From Aporophyla lueneburgensis (lineage: Eukaryota; Arthropoda; Insecta; Lepidoptera; Noctuidae): DNA of 64,000 nucleotides. Shown here piece after piece: positions 19,412 through 30,830 of this stretch; the first letter of the stretch is position 1, and each line of letters starts with the position of its first letter. The notes beneath the pieces are model-generated. The model was given only the letters and a program-made list of their open reading frames with translations, was not told the DNA's origin and searched no databases. The position numbers and the translations under genes were made by a program. The stretch lies in the NCBI GenBank assembly GCA_932294355.1, contig OW028741.1, positions 9,362,001 to 9,426,000 on the forward strand, read 5' to 3'.

Positions 19412-19645
19412 TAGTGGAAAACAAACGTGTTCCGTATGGTGCCTGACGTAAAAAATAGCACCATCCCATTCTTCCCGTGGGTGTCGTAACAGGCGACTAA
19501 GGGACTTACTAGAAAATGGGCAGGAGCGTTCTCTTAGCATTTTACCACCATACTGGGATCGTCAACCCACCTCCCAAGCGTGACGATTATAGCAAACCTC
19601 CCCCAATTTGGGAGAGGCCTATGTACCACAGTGACTGAAATTATG
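19412..19645 (+). mobile_element. SINE with RTE-like tail (family A)
   Basis: Shares CCCGTGGGTGTCGTAA, AGGCGACTAAGGGACTTACT, TTTTACCACCATACTG and the final GGGAGAGGCCTATGT...CAGTG...TGAAATTATGA with copies at 37815, 50645 and 62713 (reverse). The 3' end matches the end of the RTE reverse transcriptase at 46964-47048, so it was probably moved by an RTE machinery. Non-coding. Confidence 0.75.
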
Positions 19646-20699
19646 AGTAGAAAACAAACAGCTCATATATCATATATCCGATAGCCTTGATTACTTATCT
19701 GTTTCAGTGACTTTACTTATACAAATCCAACGTTTTTTGGTCAGCACCTGCAACTAAATACCAGATACTATCCCAATCCAATTACTGCTACTTTGTCGGA
19801 AATGGGAAAAAAATGTTAGGCCTGATTATTGCGGTACGGGATGCGGCCCGGATTAATGTGGCCTTACCTTATATATAGAGTTAGCTACCTAAAGTTGAAC
19901 TTTAATATAAAAAGCAATTACGACCTTAACCTATTTTACTGTGTACGTATATACCTATCAATTACATTAAAGTATTGTGGTACCCACATGTTATTTGATA
20001 CAGAAAACCGCTTACCCAAATTTGGAATATCATTTTGCAGGAAAAATTACCTTTCCGAATTCAATTTAGAAAACGTATTAATATCAAAGCGGTAACATAT
20101 CTATGCCGTTTCAGCTTCACTAGAAATATTATTTACAAATACGTCGAAGGAAAGAATGAAAGCCTTTGTTCGAAAAAGGGCCGTGAAATAAAGCATCCTT
20201 ATTGCCTAAGTTTATGTTCCGGCGCCATTACGGTGATGTATTTCGGCATTTAAGATAGAACAGGGGTATTGGGAACATCTTTCAAGGTTTAATACGGCCA
20301 GTGTAGAGAGGTTGTTGAATAGAGGTGCGTATTTTTAGCTGAGTGACCTATTTTCATCTGGCGGATGCTTCCCGGGCCGAGCTGCCGTTCTATTGACCCA
20401 CATGTACGCAAGCTCTGACGTCAGAGGCTGTTATTACGTCACAAGCCAGCTCTTTGTGCCCGGCCGATGCTTGCCGATGATGAATCCGGATGTTGAATGT
20501 GCAACTATTTACTTTGTGATGTGGATTATGATGTTATTGTTGTTGTGTTGTTTCAGGCGAAGTTCTAATTTGGACCTTATTTTTAGACGTTTAAGTCACA
20601 AATTTGAAGGGCAACAATAAATACAATATAAATGATTTCAACAAAAGCCTGATTACAAAATCATATAATTATTAATTTTAATTATAAAATAAGCAAAAC
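19646..20699. other. No gene; one CRE-like palindrome
   Basis: About 1 kb without recognisable elements. A palindrome CTCTGACGTCAGAG (20413-20426) contains TGACGTCA, with TTACGTCA at 20434-20441. These match the CREB/ATF consensus, but there is no gene nearby to support a regulatory role. Confidence 0.4.
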
Positions 20700-22345
20700 G
20701 AATCTCAATTACATGAAATCACGCCTTGTTTCCCCGAAAGGTTTGGGCAGAAGTGTGCCAACGGGTGCCCTCTATCTGGCAGAAACTTGTTGCTGTGAAT
20801 TTTATTTGGCATAACACACTTTGCATAATCTTTTTTAAACGAATATTTGTAAGGCATAAAAAATGTTTAGCATAATCATTGTTTGGCCGAATGTTTATAT
20901 GTCCGACTTTACGTTGGCATACTTTTAAGACATTAGAATTTTATTTCGCATAATTACCTTTGGCAGACTTAAAATTTCGCATAATTTCGTTTAGCATAAC
21001 ATTTATTTGGTTCTCTATTGTGTGACCGAAGTTTTTTATCCATAATCTAAAGAGACATAATTTTCATTGTCATAATCATCATTTGTCCGAATGATAATTT
21101 GCCCGAACTAAATAACACATAATATCACATGCCATAAAATTGAAATCCATAAATACAAAATGCCCTAAATCCGTTTGTCATAAATATTACAATCAATAAT
21201 ATACAACATACTTAAAACTGTTTTCCATAAAAGTTATAAGTCCTAAATTCAAATTATTTCATGTTTATTTATTCTAATTATATTTTAAAAACAAAGTAGT
21301 ACAAAGTTTATTAAGAACTTCATTATTTTACCAAAACCAACTTATACAATACATAAACACGTAGACAAATACGTAAAGATGCAAAAGCATTATGGCTTTT
21401 GTCAAGGCCTGGTATGGCGCTTCATGTATTATCATACCACTCAATAAAACAGTTGATTTTGAACATGTGGTTTTATTTCCCTCTAAGAAGCATGCAAACA
21501 AGCATACACCACGCATGCAGTATGCATGCAAGCAAGCAAGCATCTAACATGCATGCAAGCAAGCAGCATGCAATCGAGCATGCATGCATGAACGCAAGCA
21601 ACATGCATTCGAGCATGCAAGCAAGCATGCAGCATGCAAGCCAGCATGCATCATGCAGCAGGCATGGTTTCTGTCAATGCTCCGGCGCTGCGGGGCTCCG
21701 GCGGTTCCGCGCGAGCTTACCGTCGCAGATGGTCTGACGATCACCACCGCAGCTTCGTCTTGCGGCGGCGAGCGTTACAACCACCTGCTCCTCAACTCGC
21801 GGGCCGCCTCGCCCCTCCGCGCCTACGCGATTCTAAATTACACTCTAGGGGTAGGGCAGACAAGACTACGTGGAGTCGGATTTACAGCGATTCGGTTCTG
21901 TCACTAAAACCTAACTTGTAGCATTTTTTTTTATTACTAACAATTTTACTATAAATGTACATTCGGAATAATACACTTTATATAATACAATACTTATAAC
22001 ATGCAAAATTAGGAGATTTAATGATTATGGTATTTGATATTATGTCAGAATAGTTTTATAAGTAAAGATAATTATGTAAAACAAAATTTAGATATTTTGA
22101 ACATTATGGTTACTGACGTTTATAGCTAACGTGTTAGGGATAATGATTTTCGGACAAAAAAATTTAGGAGAAGAAAGGAAGTACCCATTTATTTAGAGCG
22201 ACGTTTATTTGGTATAATTTCACTTGGCAAGTATGCCAAGTGAAAAAAAAATTCTGCCATCTTCATAGTAATGAAGATGACAGAATTTCATTTTGAATAA
22301 TTTTGTTAGGCATATTGTCATTTGTATAATATTGCATTTTGACCT
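20700..22345. mobile_element. Foldback-like locus A with phrase-built arms
   Basis: From about 20770 to 21220 the AT-rich DNA repeats degenerate phrases such as TTTGGCATAA, TTTAGCATAATCATT and TTTGTCCGAATGAT. Inverted counterparts occur on the far side (for example AATGATTTTCGGACAAA near 22143). In between lies a plus-strand GC-rich cassette (21475-21905). Hairpins at 22221-22242 (CACTTGGCA/TGCCAAGTG) and 22251-22286 (ATTCTG...CAGAAT) mark the right part. A facing cassette follows at 22395-22825. No coding region. Exact termini could not be set. Confidence 0.55.
21475..21905 (+). repeat. GCATGCAAGCA array plus GC-rich cassette, copy 1
   Basis: An array of GCATGCAAGCA-type units (to about 21660) runs into a GC-rich block beginning TTTCTGTCAATGCTCCGGCG and ending GCGATTCGGTTCTGTCAC. 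Inner conserved words include TCGCAGATGG, CGCCCCTCCGCGCCTACGCG and TACACTCTAGGGGTAGGGC. The same array-plus-cassette occurs at 22395-22825 (reverse) and 23875-24290. Long frames across it are artefacts of the repeat. Confidence 0.8.
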
Positions 22346-22394
22346 TAAATTAAAATTAAAATAGTGTCTCAAAAAGTCAATATATATTGTTACT

Positions 22395-22825
22395 ACAAAA
22401 GTTATTGACAGAAACGAATCGCTGCAGAACCGACTTCACGTAGTCTTCTCTGCCCTACCCCTAGAGTGTAATTTAAGCCCGCGTAGGCGCGGAGGGGCGA
22501 AGCGGCCTGCGAGCTGAGGAGCAGGTGATTTTGGCGTGCGCTGCCGCAGCTGAGGCTGGCCGGCGAAGCCGGCCAGCAAGCCGAAGCTGCGGTGGTGAGC
22601 GTAAAACCATCTGCGACGATGAGGTCGCGTGGGACCACCGGGCCTCGCAGCGCCGGAGCCGTGACAGAAAGCATGCATGCTGCATGTTGCATGCTCGCCT
22701 GCATGCTGTGAGCTTGCTTGCATACTGCATGTTGCATGCTCGCCTGCATGCTGTGAGCTTGCTTGCATGCTGCATGCTTACTTGCATGCTGCATGCATGA
22801 TGTATGCTTGTTTGCATGTCTGAAT
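22395..22825 (-). repeat. GCATGCAAGCA array plus GC-rich cassette, copy 2 (inverted)
   Basis: Reverse orientation relative to 21475-21905, with the same array start (GCATGCAAACAAGCATAC on the reverse strand) and the same TTTCTGTCA words at both ends of the GC block. This copy has an extra GC-rich stretch with an internal GCTGGCCGG/CCGGCCAGC palindrome near 22555-22580. The two copies face each other across about 490 bp and could fold back. Confidence 0.8.
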
Positions 22826-23234
22826 GCAACGTGCTAACTATGATTTTTCTGTATACAAGATTATTTTTAGTATATGCGAAACCTGAATATAGTTTGTTCA
22901 GAATTAGTAACTGAATCGATTCCAATAATTTTTACACCATGTTATATTTTCTACCAAAAATATTTAATTACACTTCCAAGTCGCGGGCCTTAGTGTTTTG
23001 TTTCGATTTTAAAATTATCATGTCTTTCTCGTATTTAAACGTCCATTACACGGAGATGGTACGTACACTAGCTGTTTGTGGTGATCTGCATATGTTTTTG
23101 CGTGGACAACCAGGTAACTTATCAAGCTTATAACTTTGTGATTATTAATGATACAGTTTTGAATTTTTTTTCATAGATTCTTTACATAAAAATACTAGAC
23201 CCGTGTTTCGGGTTTCGCATAAACAAAAATTAAT
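22826..23234. other. AT-rich, no gene seen
   Basis: Unclassified AT-rich DNA between the two foldback-like loci. Confidence 0.5.
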
Positions 23235-23481
23235 GTTGTATATGAGTGTTTCAATTATTATGGATATGAAATGTATGCCAAAAGATGATTCTAACTGTAC
23301 AATTTCTGAGATACTCTAGTTCTGCCTTTTAATAAGTATCGATATGAAATTGATTCTGACTGCGAACTTTTTGCGATATGATGGTACTCCCTTTTGATTA
23401 CTATGGATATAAAATTTATGTCTAAAGATGAATCTGACTTATAAAATTATGCGTTGTGAATGTATGATAAATGAGTGTATG
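23235..23481 (+). repeat. Tandem ~235-bp unit, left of foldback element B
   Basis: Built of three related sub-units of 65-80 bp, each starting GATATGAAA or GATATAAAA, with ATGATTCT and TGAGATA/TGCGATATGAT words. The same three-part unit follows the element at 24550-24793. It ends with ATGAGTGTATG (23471-23481), repeated at 24550-24560. Confidence 0.75.
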
Positions 23482-24549
23482 GGTACACTACATAAATACG
23501 AAAAACTTTATTCCGACAGTCACAAATACGAATTTCAAAATAACGATTTTCATAATTCCGAATGATTCAAAATTCCGAATATAACAACTCCGACTTATCA
23601 TAACTCCTTTTTTTTAAATTCCTAAATTTCAATATTCCTAACGTTTATAATTACTATTCTCAAAATACCGAGTTTCAATAGATCGAATAACAAAAATTCC
23701 GACTTAATGATAATTCGAAACAACAAAAATACGAATTCCGATTATTAAAATACCGATTAATACAATTCCGAAATAAAAACACCTTTTAAAACAGAATATC
23801 AAGACAAATTACACATAATTGCTCGTCAGAGAGAAGAATAATATGGTGTTTAGTATGAGGAGGTAGAATTAAAGAACATGCAAGCAAGCATGCAGCTTGC
23901 AAGCAGGCATGCAGCGTGCAAGCAGACATACAGCATGCAAGCAAGCATACAACATACAAGCAGGCATGCAACATGCAAGCAGGCATGCAACATGTAAGCA
24001 GGCATGCAACATGCAAGCAGGCATGCAGCATGCAAGCAGGCAAGCAGCAAGCAAACAGGCATGCAGCAAGCATTGTTTCTGTCACGGCTCCGGCGCTGCG
24101 GGGTTCGGGCGGCCCCACGCGTGCTTATCGTCGCAGATGGCTTTAACGCACACCACCTGCTACTCAGCTCGCGGGCCGCCCTACCCCTCCGCGCCTACGC
24201 GGGTTTAAATTACACTCTAGGGGTAGGGCGAACAAGACTGCGTGAAGTCGGTTTTGCAGCGATTTGTTTCTGTCACAAAATTTTGTAGCACAACACGTTG
24301 ACTTTTAGTTTATTCGGAGTATTGAATATCGGAATGTCGTTTTTCGGACCGAGAACCCTTAGAGCATTTGATTCTTCGAACGTATGAAAATCGGAAAACT
24401 AACAAATCGCATTTACGACTTTCGGTAAAATAAATTTCGTGATTTTTAATAATAAACAATATAACTTTTAGGTATTATGAAATTCGGACTTTTGAAAATC
24501 GGAACATCGAAATTCGGAATAAAATATTTCGAAGTATTTGGGTGTTCCC
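23482..24549. mobile_element. Foldback-like element B (1068 bp) with ATTCCGAA arms
   Basis: The termini are imperfect inverted repeats: the left starts GGTACACTACATAAATACG and the right read backwards is GGGAACACCCAAATACTTCG. Both continue to a TTTATTCCGA word. The left arm is full of AATTCCGAA-like words and the right arm of TTCGGAAT-like words. The centre carries the GCATGCAAGCA array and GC-rich cassette. ATGAGTGTATG (11 bp) flanks both ends, a plausible target duplication. No coding sequence. The arm structure recalls Drosophila FB elements, but no sequence relation is claimed. Confidence 0.65.
23875..24290 (+). repeat. GCATGCAAGCA array plus GC-rich cassette, copy 3
   Basis: Array of ATGCAAGCAGGC-type units (about 23878-24070), then TTTCTGTCACGGCTCCGGCG and a GC-rich block ending GCGATTTGTTTCTGTCAC. 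Compared with the other copies it lacks part of the middle of the block. TTTCTGTCA again occurs at both edges of the GC block. Confidence 0.8.
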
Positions 24550-24793
24550 ATGAGTGTATGCCGATATGACATGTATGCCAAACGATGATTCTAAGTTTAA
24601 AGTTTCTGAGATATGATAGTTCTGCCTTTTAATAACTATCGATATGAAATTATGCCAAGAGACGATTCTGACTGCGAACTTTCTGCGATATGATGGTTCT
24701 ACTTTTTAATTATTATGGAATAAAATTTATGCCTAAAGATGATTGTGACTTATAAAATTATGCGTTGTGAATGTATGATAAATGAGGAGTATG
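24550..24793 (+). repeat. Tandem ~235-bp unit, right of foldback element B
   Basis: Second copy of the three-part unit seen at 23235-23481, starting ATGAGTGTATGCC and ending GTATGATAAATGAG, then running into a diverged further repeat. Confidence 0.75.
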
Positions 24794-24865
24794 CCAAACG
24801 ATTTTCTGCGAAATGAAGTTTATGCTATTCGCTGATATGCAAAATAATATTATGATGAAAAAAAT

Positions 24866-25112
24866 TCTACCATAAAGGGTGGACCCGTGTGCCAACAAGT
24901 ACACCCACATTTCGGCAGTTATAGGTATTTAAGTCCCATGTAATAGGGGGCGAGCCTAATGTCATCAACCGGGCACAAATCTGGTTTTTTGCCTGATGGA
25001 ATCTCAAATACATAGATAAACCCAATGACAATTTGCTCGACCTCGAAATCAAACTCCAAAGCTCGTGCTCAGCTGTAGCGCTAGCTATCACTAAACCAAC
25101 GAGGTAGTCAAT
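24866..25112 (-). mobile_element. tRNA-derived SINE (family B), degenerate
   Basis: On the minus strand the head reads CTACCTCGTTGGTTTAGTGA...GAGCACGAGCTTTGGAGTTT..., matching the better-preserved head of the copy at 38158-38397, then a body with GTGCC and CCCGGTTGATGACATTAGGC. The tRNA-like boxes are decayed. Confidence 0.65.
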
Positions 25113-25655
25113 TAACTAGAAAAAATTGACAAATTAAACTAATTTAATAAGAAAACATGACACGAGAGGACTGATAAACCAATCAATTTTATTAAAGTGG
25201 AAATATTATAAGAGGCCGTATCTTCTTCAGTTCTACCTAAATAAAAAGCTGTCAAGTCAAATATTGTACAATTCTCACCGAAAATAATACCTTGTAATGG
25301 ATACGAAGCCATTACTATGAGTGAAGAGACATTTTAGATGAATTTGTATTTACTTGTCTCGTAATAAATTACATTTTAACAAAACACATTTTCACGACTG
25401 TAATCTTCGATTGCGTAGGCAGAAGTTTATAGTGAAGCCACAATCCGTCATCTTTGTATTGAATTAGCAACTGAGAAATTCCTGGTAGATCACCCAACCC
25501 AAACACTATCCAATCCTAGAATTAACTAATATAAAACATGACCATTCTTTTCTCAATTTTAAATAAGTACCTACTTAGTTTTTTTTTCGGCTAAAAACGC
25601 CAAAATAACCAACCAGTTTGATAGCTGTTTCTCTAGACAAGGAGGTTCACATATA
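25113..25655. other. AT-rich, no gene seen
   Basis: Nothing beyond short palindromes and T-runs could be recognised. Confidence 0.5.
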
Positions 25656-26057
25656 TAAGGTGTATCTATTCATACACTAAATATTTTAAGAGGTACACCT
25701 GTAGGTGGTAAAGAAGCTATAGCAACAAAAAAAAAATTCTAAGATTTTTAAAAAAAATTTAATATTTATAAATTATTTGACGTACATAAGAAATATTGGC
25801 TCCTTCTTATTTTTTACGGCCCGAGACACCACGGCCATGCTCGTGCCGTCCGGTCGTCGCCCTCGCAGCGTCAGGCGGGCCATTCATAGAATTTGGAGTA
25901 AAGGTTTTATGCAAAACGTCTCAAGTAGTTTTAAAATTATAATATTTACGAAAATTCAAAAACGCTTAGATAAAAAAAATCTTTTTGCTTCTATAGCTTC
26001 TTTACCACCTACAAGTGTACCCCTTAAAATATTTCGTGTATGAATAGATACACCTTA
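25656..26057. mobile_element. MITE with ~90-bp terminal inverted repeats
   Basis: The left end TAAGGTGTATCTATTCATAC and the right end read backwards are identical for 20 bases. Good matching continues through TATTTTAAGAGGTACAC and GTAGGTGGTAAAGAAGCTAT. The middle has a short GC-rich island (25820-25880). Flanked by TA/TATA. No transposase, so non-autonomous. Confidence 0.88.
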
Positions 26058-26068
26058 TATTGTTAACA

Positions 26069-26317
26069 CTAGCTTCTGCCCGCGACTTAGTCCGCGTCAA
26101 ATTTTTGTTGACCCTTCCCGTCGCATCGAATTGCATACCAGTTTTCGTTGTTGCTCCGCTCATTTTGGTTGTAGCGTAATGTTATATAGCCTATAGCCCT
26201 CTCCGATAAATAGAATACCCAACACAAAAAGAATTTTTCGATTCGGACCAGTAGTTCCTGAGATTAGCGCGTTCAATCAAACAAACAAACTCTTCAGCTT
26301 TATAATATTAGTATAGA
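26069..26317 (-). mobile_element. Short Helitron-like element (Lep1 type)
   Basis: On the minus strand it starts TCTATACTAATATTATAAAG and ends with a GC-rich hairpin (GACGCGGAC...GTCGCGGGC type) and AGAAGCTAG. TC at the 5' end and CTRR at the 3' end fit Helitrons, which insert at A|T without a duplication. Related copies: 35427-35694, 36730-37000, 53267-53522 and more distant ones at 31904, 45360 and 48075. Non-coding. Confidence 0.78.
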
Positions 26318-27555
26318 TAAGTATAGATAATTTATAGTCTGCAAGCTAAAATCGATACCAATACATAATAGGATTACCTAAAACAACTAACACATAGAAC
26401 AAACAATACATAATACATAGTCATACTAATACATAGTCTCTAGCGTATTATTGGGATTAGCAATGCAATTGCCTAATGTACTACATTAAGCAACACTGAA
26501 AGCATCAACATAGTTGGGAAAAGGCTAGGTAGATTGATCACATTCTTTTTACCGTGTCGATAGCAATCAAATGGACTGGGCCCGGAATTCGACTACGTGT
26601 TTGTCGCCATCATTAGCGTCTATCAATTCCTGACAGGACACGCTAGACACGATATTAAGTGTCCCATCGTTTGTGGTACTGCACCACATTTCCACTCCAA
26701 GGCGGAGTCATCTATGAATCCGAAAGAAAGAAAATACGTTTATTTGCGATAAACATGACCAGATAAAATAAAGCCCAGACACAGAAAAAGTGGGAGAAAA
26801 CATGCGTCACATCTAAACAAAACGGCCATAGTGGTATAATGTACAAGGATTCCTTAAATCATAATAATGTAATCACCTTGTTGTAAATACCTACATTCTC
26901 AGCAAATAAAATAATATTATATTCTATAATTCTATGAGTTGGGAAAATGCGAGACAGAGCAGAGCTATTATGCTGAGCGATGGCCGTTTTGCGTGGATTT
27001 GACGCATATTTTCCCCAGCTATTTTTTTATATTTTTGTTGTGTTCAGTATGTTTTTGCGTCTTATTTACCGCAAATAAACGTATTTTCATCCCCCCATCT
27101 CGGAAAGAGTATTTTTGCCCTTCGATATCTGAGTGCAAAAGCCGTTTTTATCCGCTAGGGGATAAAGTAAATTGAATTTAGAACATCGTGTGCACTAAGT
27201 TTGTAAATTCAAAACATCATTAAACCTACTTACTTCTACCTCCATGGTGCCGAATTTATCATACAACCTTTTTCTAATTTGTTAAAACCTCAGACTCGGA
27301 ACCTTATTGGTGTACTTTTTTTAATTTACTTTGCGCGCCCCATTTTCTTTTCACGTCACTAACAAAAATATTACACTCTACTTAGGCAGCTGTAGCAACT
27401 TTACTTTCAATTTTTCTTAATTATACCTAAGTATTATTTGAAATAATTTAAAGACAATTCTGTAATACTTACCTATCACAATGTAGTACCTAATAAATAT
27501 TAATACCTAAACTGAAATAAAAGTATCTTGTGATTGTAAATGCTTTTTTTGCATT
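26318..27555. other. No gene seen
   Basis: AT-rich DNA. A fragment near 26510-26545 (AGTTGGGAAAAGGCTAGG) matches the tail of the 5S-derived SINE family. Otherwise no recognisable element. Confidence 0.45.
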
Positions 27556-27760
27556 TAGTCATTTCCTCGCTGAGGTGGGATGAAAAGTTACGTGTTGCAC
27601 TCGAGTGCAAAGATTTTTCACCTCTCTTTTGATTCCCTCGTTAATGCTCAGGATTCTAATTTTTGAATCACTCGCTGCACTCGTGATTCAATTTTAGAAT
27701 CCTTCGCTTGCTCGGTCATCAAAATTGAGCACGCGGTTAAAAAGCAACTTTGCACTCTTG
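27556..27760. repeat. Palindromic repeat with GAGTGCAAAG words
   Basis: Contains a long imperfect hairpin: ATTCTAA..TTTGAATCAC (27651-27669) against GTGATTCAA..TTAGAAT. Outside it lie inverted TGCACTCGAGTGCA words. MITE-like, with unclear ends. Confidence 0.5.
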
Positions 27761-27994
27761 TATAACAAATAACTATTTCTTTCTTTCTTTCTTCCTACGC
27801 CAACCACCACCAATCTCCACTTGAACATATTTTATAACCTGGGTCTGCAAGCAGATTGATGATGATGAATGCATTTATCAATCACGGTAAGAAAATATCC
27901 GTTGGCACTGATTAGTGACAAAGGTTATTGCTAGATCAAAAGTCGAGAAACGAATTGCTTGCTCTAGACTTCAAGAGAAACGATCCCTACTAAA

Positions 27995-28345
27995 CTCATC
28001 ATCGGCCCAACCTTCTCCTAACTATGTTGGGGTTGGCTTCCAGTCTAACAAAATACAGCTGAATACTAGTATTTTACATGGAGCGACTGTTTATCTGACC
28101 TCTACAACCCAGTTTCTGGTTAATACTAGCCTTTGGTAAGACTGGTTGTCAGACTTTTGGGCTTCTGACGACCAGTAACGACTGCCAAAGATCCACAAGT
28201 AACAGCGAAGACCAACGGGTTAACGTGTATTTCGAGGCACAGAAGGGTCTTGATATGTGAAGATGGTCACCCATCCACGAACCAACCGCGGCAAGAGTAG
28301 CTTAACCCGATCGATCCATCCGTGCGGCTGTTATTACTTAGCCAC
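27995..28345 (-). mobile_element. 5S-rRNA-derived SINE (SINE3-type)
   Basis: The minus-strand head reads GATCGGGTTAAGCTACTC, then GCCGCGGTTGGTTCG and GGATGGGTGACC. These align in order with the 5S rRNA internal promoter: A box (GATCACCGAAGTTAAGC), intermediate element (GGGCGCGGTTAGTA) and C box (TTAGATGGGTGACC). The body follows (GGTCGTCAGAAGCCC, TGGGTTGTAGAGGTCAGATA, CATGTAAAATACTAGTATTC, TTAGACTGGAAGCC). Transcribed by RNA polymerase III in such families and moved by a partner LINE. Confidence 0.75.
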
Positions 28346-30361
28346 AAACTCCTCAACTAAAACGAGTTAGGTATATGGATCAAGCCAAAGTATTCCCTAA
28401 ATGCCTTAAAGTAAAACACTGGCATGAAACACAGCGATGCTTTTGACCCTAAAAACACGAATATAACTTCCCCTAGGTTTGTGTAATGGTTAAGGAGGAT
28501 AGTTCCCCCAAGGATACCTACTATTTGATCCCCCATCGAATCATCAACTAAACTAAACAACCCATCATCCGCTATTGTTGGACAAACCCCTCTAAAAGGA
28601 CATCAATAGTTCAAAATGCAATAACGTTGAGCAAATAAGATTTTACAAAGGCAAAGTGGGGATCCTCCAATCAGAAAACAACATTCACAAGGGAGATTTA
28701 AATCGTGTTCATTTGCATTCAATGTTTGTTGATTTTAGAGCCAATAAATTGTGTTTACATATTTAGGCGATCAAATTCGTTGGTATTTGATTTAGAAAGG
28801 TCTCGGGGGCGTTAGAATATTAAAGTAATCATGAAAACATGTGTGTGGGTAGGATTGATATGTCTGTGATAATATTATAATGTATATTTCAAATGGGCCA
28901 TAGTAATGCTTATCTTTTTAAATGTCATGTTAATAAAACCTTTAAAATAAAGACTGAAATTAATTTAAAACAAGCTTATTAAATATTTTCAGTGCGATCA
29001 AGCTGTCTATAATTCGAATTATTGACACCTCATTACTTTCCTTTTTCTTCAACAGAATATTCCGCTAGTAAATAAATTCTAATCCAATCACGGGTTTCCT
29101 TTGAATACACGAGTACACAGTGAATATAAATAATAGAGGAAATTAAAAATTCTCAGCGAATGCCAGCTTTCTATTCCAATACAAATCATTTGAGACATCG
29201 GTTCTGCACTCTGCTTTATATTTTCTTGTTTTCTCCATTCGCTCGGAAATCCATTAGTTGGTCGGAGTAAAAAAACGACTGATTCCAGTTCGAATGTAGT
29301 TTTCAGCTCATCGAAGAATTTTCTGCTAAGTCAGCCTTTACGGTGGCACAGACTAATGAATTTTTTATGTCTTCTTTTTTTGTTAAGTCTTAAAAATAAT
29401 ATTTAAGTTCAAGTAGATAGAAAGTTAAAACGATTTTGATAAAAACATGTCTAAGAATCACCGCTAGAAAGCCTACTTTTAAATAAAATAAACCAAACCC
29501 ACCATTTCAAGAGCTACGGTGTCACAGGCAGACACACTTAGCAGTCAAACTTAGAACTCCCCTTTTTTGCTTCGGGGTTAAAAAAGAAAAGTATCATAGG
29601 GCATCAAAAAATTTGACCGCATCGTTTTCGAAAGGAAAGGTGCCTAAAAGGCTTGCAGCTTTGCCACATTGTATAGCAATGCTGATGATTTGGCAAAAAA
29701 GAGGCCAGCCAGTCCTGTCGTTACGTTTATTTGTTTAGGTTTTATTTAGGATAATTAGTTTATCGTTTTTATGGTGGTAGAATTAGGTCGGAGGTGATTT
29801 TAGATCTTTTTTATAGGTAGGTATATTTTTCAATGCATTATCTAATTTGACAAAATTACATTTAGTCTAATACTGAAATATCTTACCAAACTACGTCATA
29901 TTTAATTGTCTCAACGATGCATGCGTCAATTTTCATTTTAAGGTAAACATAAATATTTGAAATAATAAAACTATAGTTGCGTATATCGAATAATAATGAA
30001 ATCTAATATCGAAAAATAATGAATTGCCATTTCAAAGGCGCTATATCAAATAAATCTAAAAGAAAATCATGTGTGACTTTTTTAAATATTAAACGTTTTT
30101 ACCAGACTTTTCTAATCAAAATAAAATGAGGATCATTTGCAACCCAATTTTGATCCCCCTTCATCAATGAAAATAAATTTTACACTTGAAAGCTTTGAAG
30201 ATACAGACAACCACTCTAAATCTTACCGAATGGATATAAAAAAGGAAATTGCATATAGTCTACGTACTTTGTGGTTGGAGTAAAAATGAGACGCTGACTT
30301 GGACTTTTTAAATGGGTCATATAATAATAGAAGTTTATAAAGAAAAAATATACATCATGGG
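28346..30361. other. About 2 kb without genes
   Basis: AT-rich, probably ancestral non-coding DNA. Near 29520-29590 a fragment GTGTCACAGGCAGACACACTTAG...TTCGGGGTT matches a common lepidopteran dispersed repeat. Nothing else recognised. Confidence 0.5.
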
Positions 30362-30599
30362 AAGTAGTGTATTCCCGCTCGTCCCACTAATGGAACGACG
30401 GCAGTATGACATTTTTTTTATTTTATTTTATTTATTTGGCTTACCAACAATTGAATACACTGATACAATGATAACAAATACATTCAGTAAACTTATGATC
30501 TAGTGTACCAATTTCTTACAGGTAAACACAACATGCATCACTTATTTGTTGAATGAAATTGGGTGCCTACTTAAAAATTAGATGAGTTCATAAAATCCA

Positions 30600-30830
30600 A
30601 TCAAAAACAAAACCAAAATAAAGATCCAAATACAATTAAAATCAAAATACAATTGCTATTTAAATACAATTAAAATCAAAGCAGAGTTGTTATCAAAATT
30701 CAATTAAAATCAAAATACAGTTAAAATCAAAATACAATTAAAATCAAAATACAATTAAAATTAAAATCAAAATACAATTAAAATCAAGATGCAAATAACA
30801 ATTAAATCAAGATTCAAATTAAACCAAAAT
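30600..30830. repeat. Minisatellite of AAAATCAAAATACAATT units
   Basis: Head-to-tail degenerate units of about 17-18 bp (CAATTAAAATCAAAATA). Most regular around 30715-30785, decaying outward to 31040. Lies in the 3' UTR of the LINE remnant. Confidence 0.75.

Noticed and set aside
21475..22830. Array-like GCATGCAAGCA repeats as a CRISPR array
   Set aside because: Units are head-to-tail and degenerate, without unique spacers of fixed length, and the genome is eukaryotic.
21544..24208. Open frames rich in Met-Gln-Ala-Cys-His across the arrays as small proteins
   Set aside because: They are translations of the GCATGCAAGCA repeat in several frames and both strands; no conservation signal.
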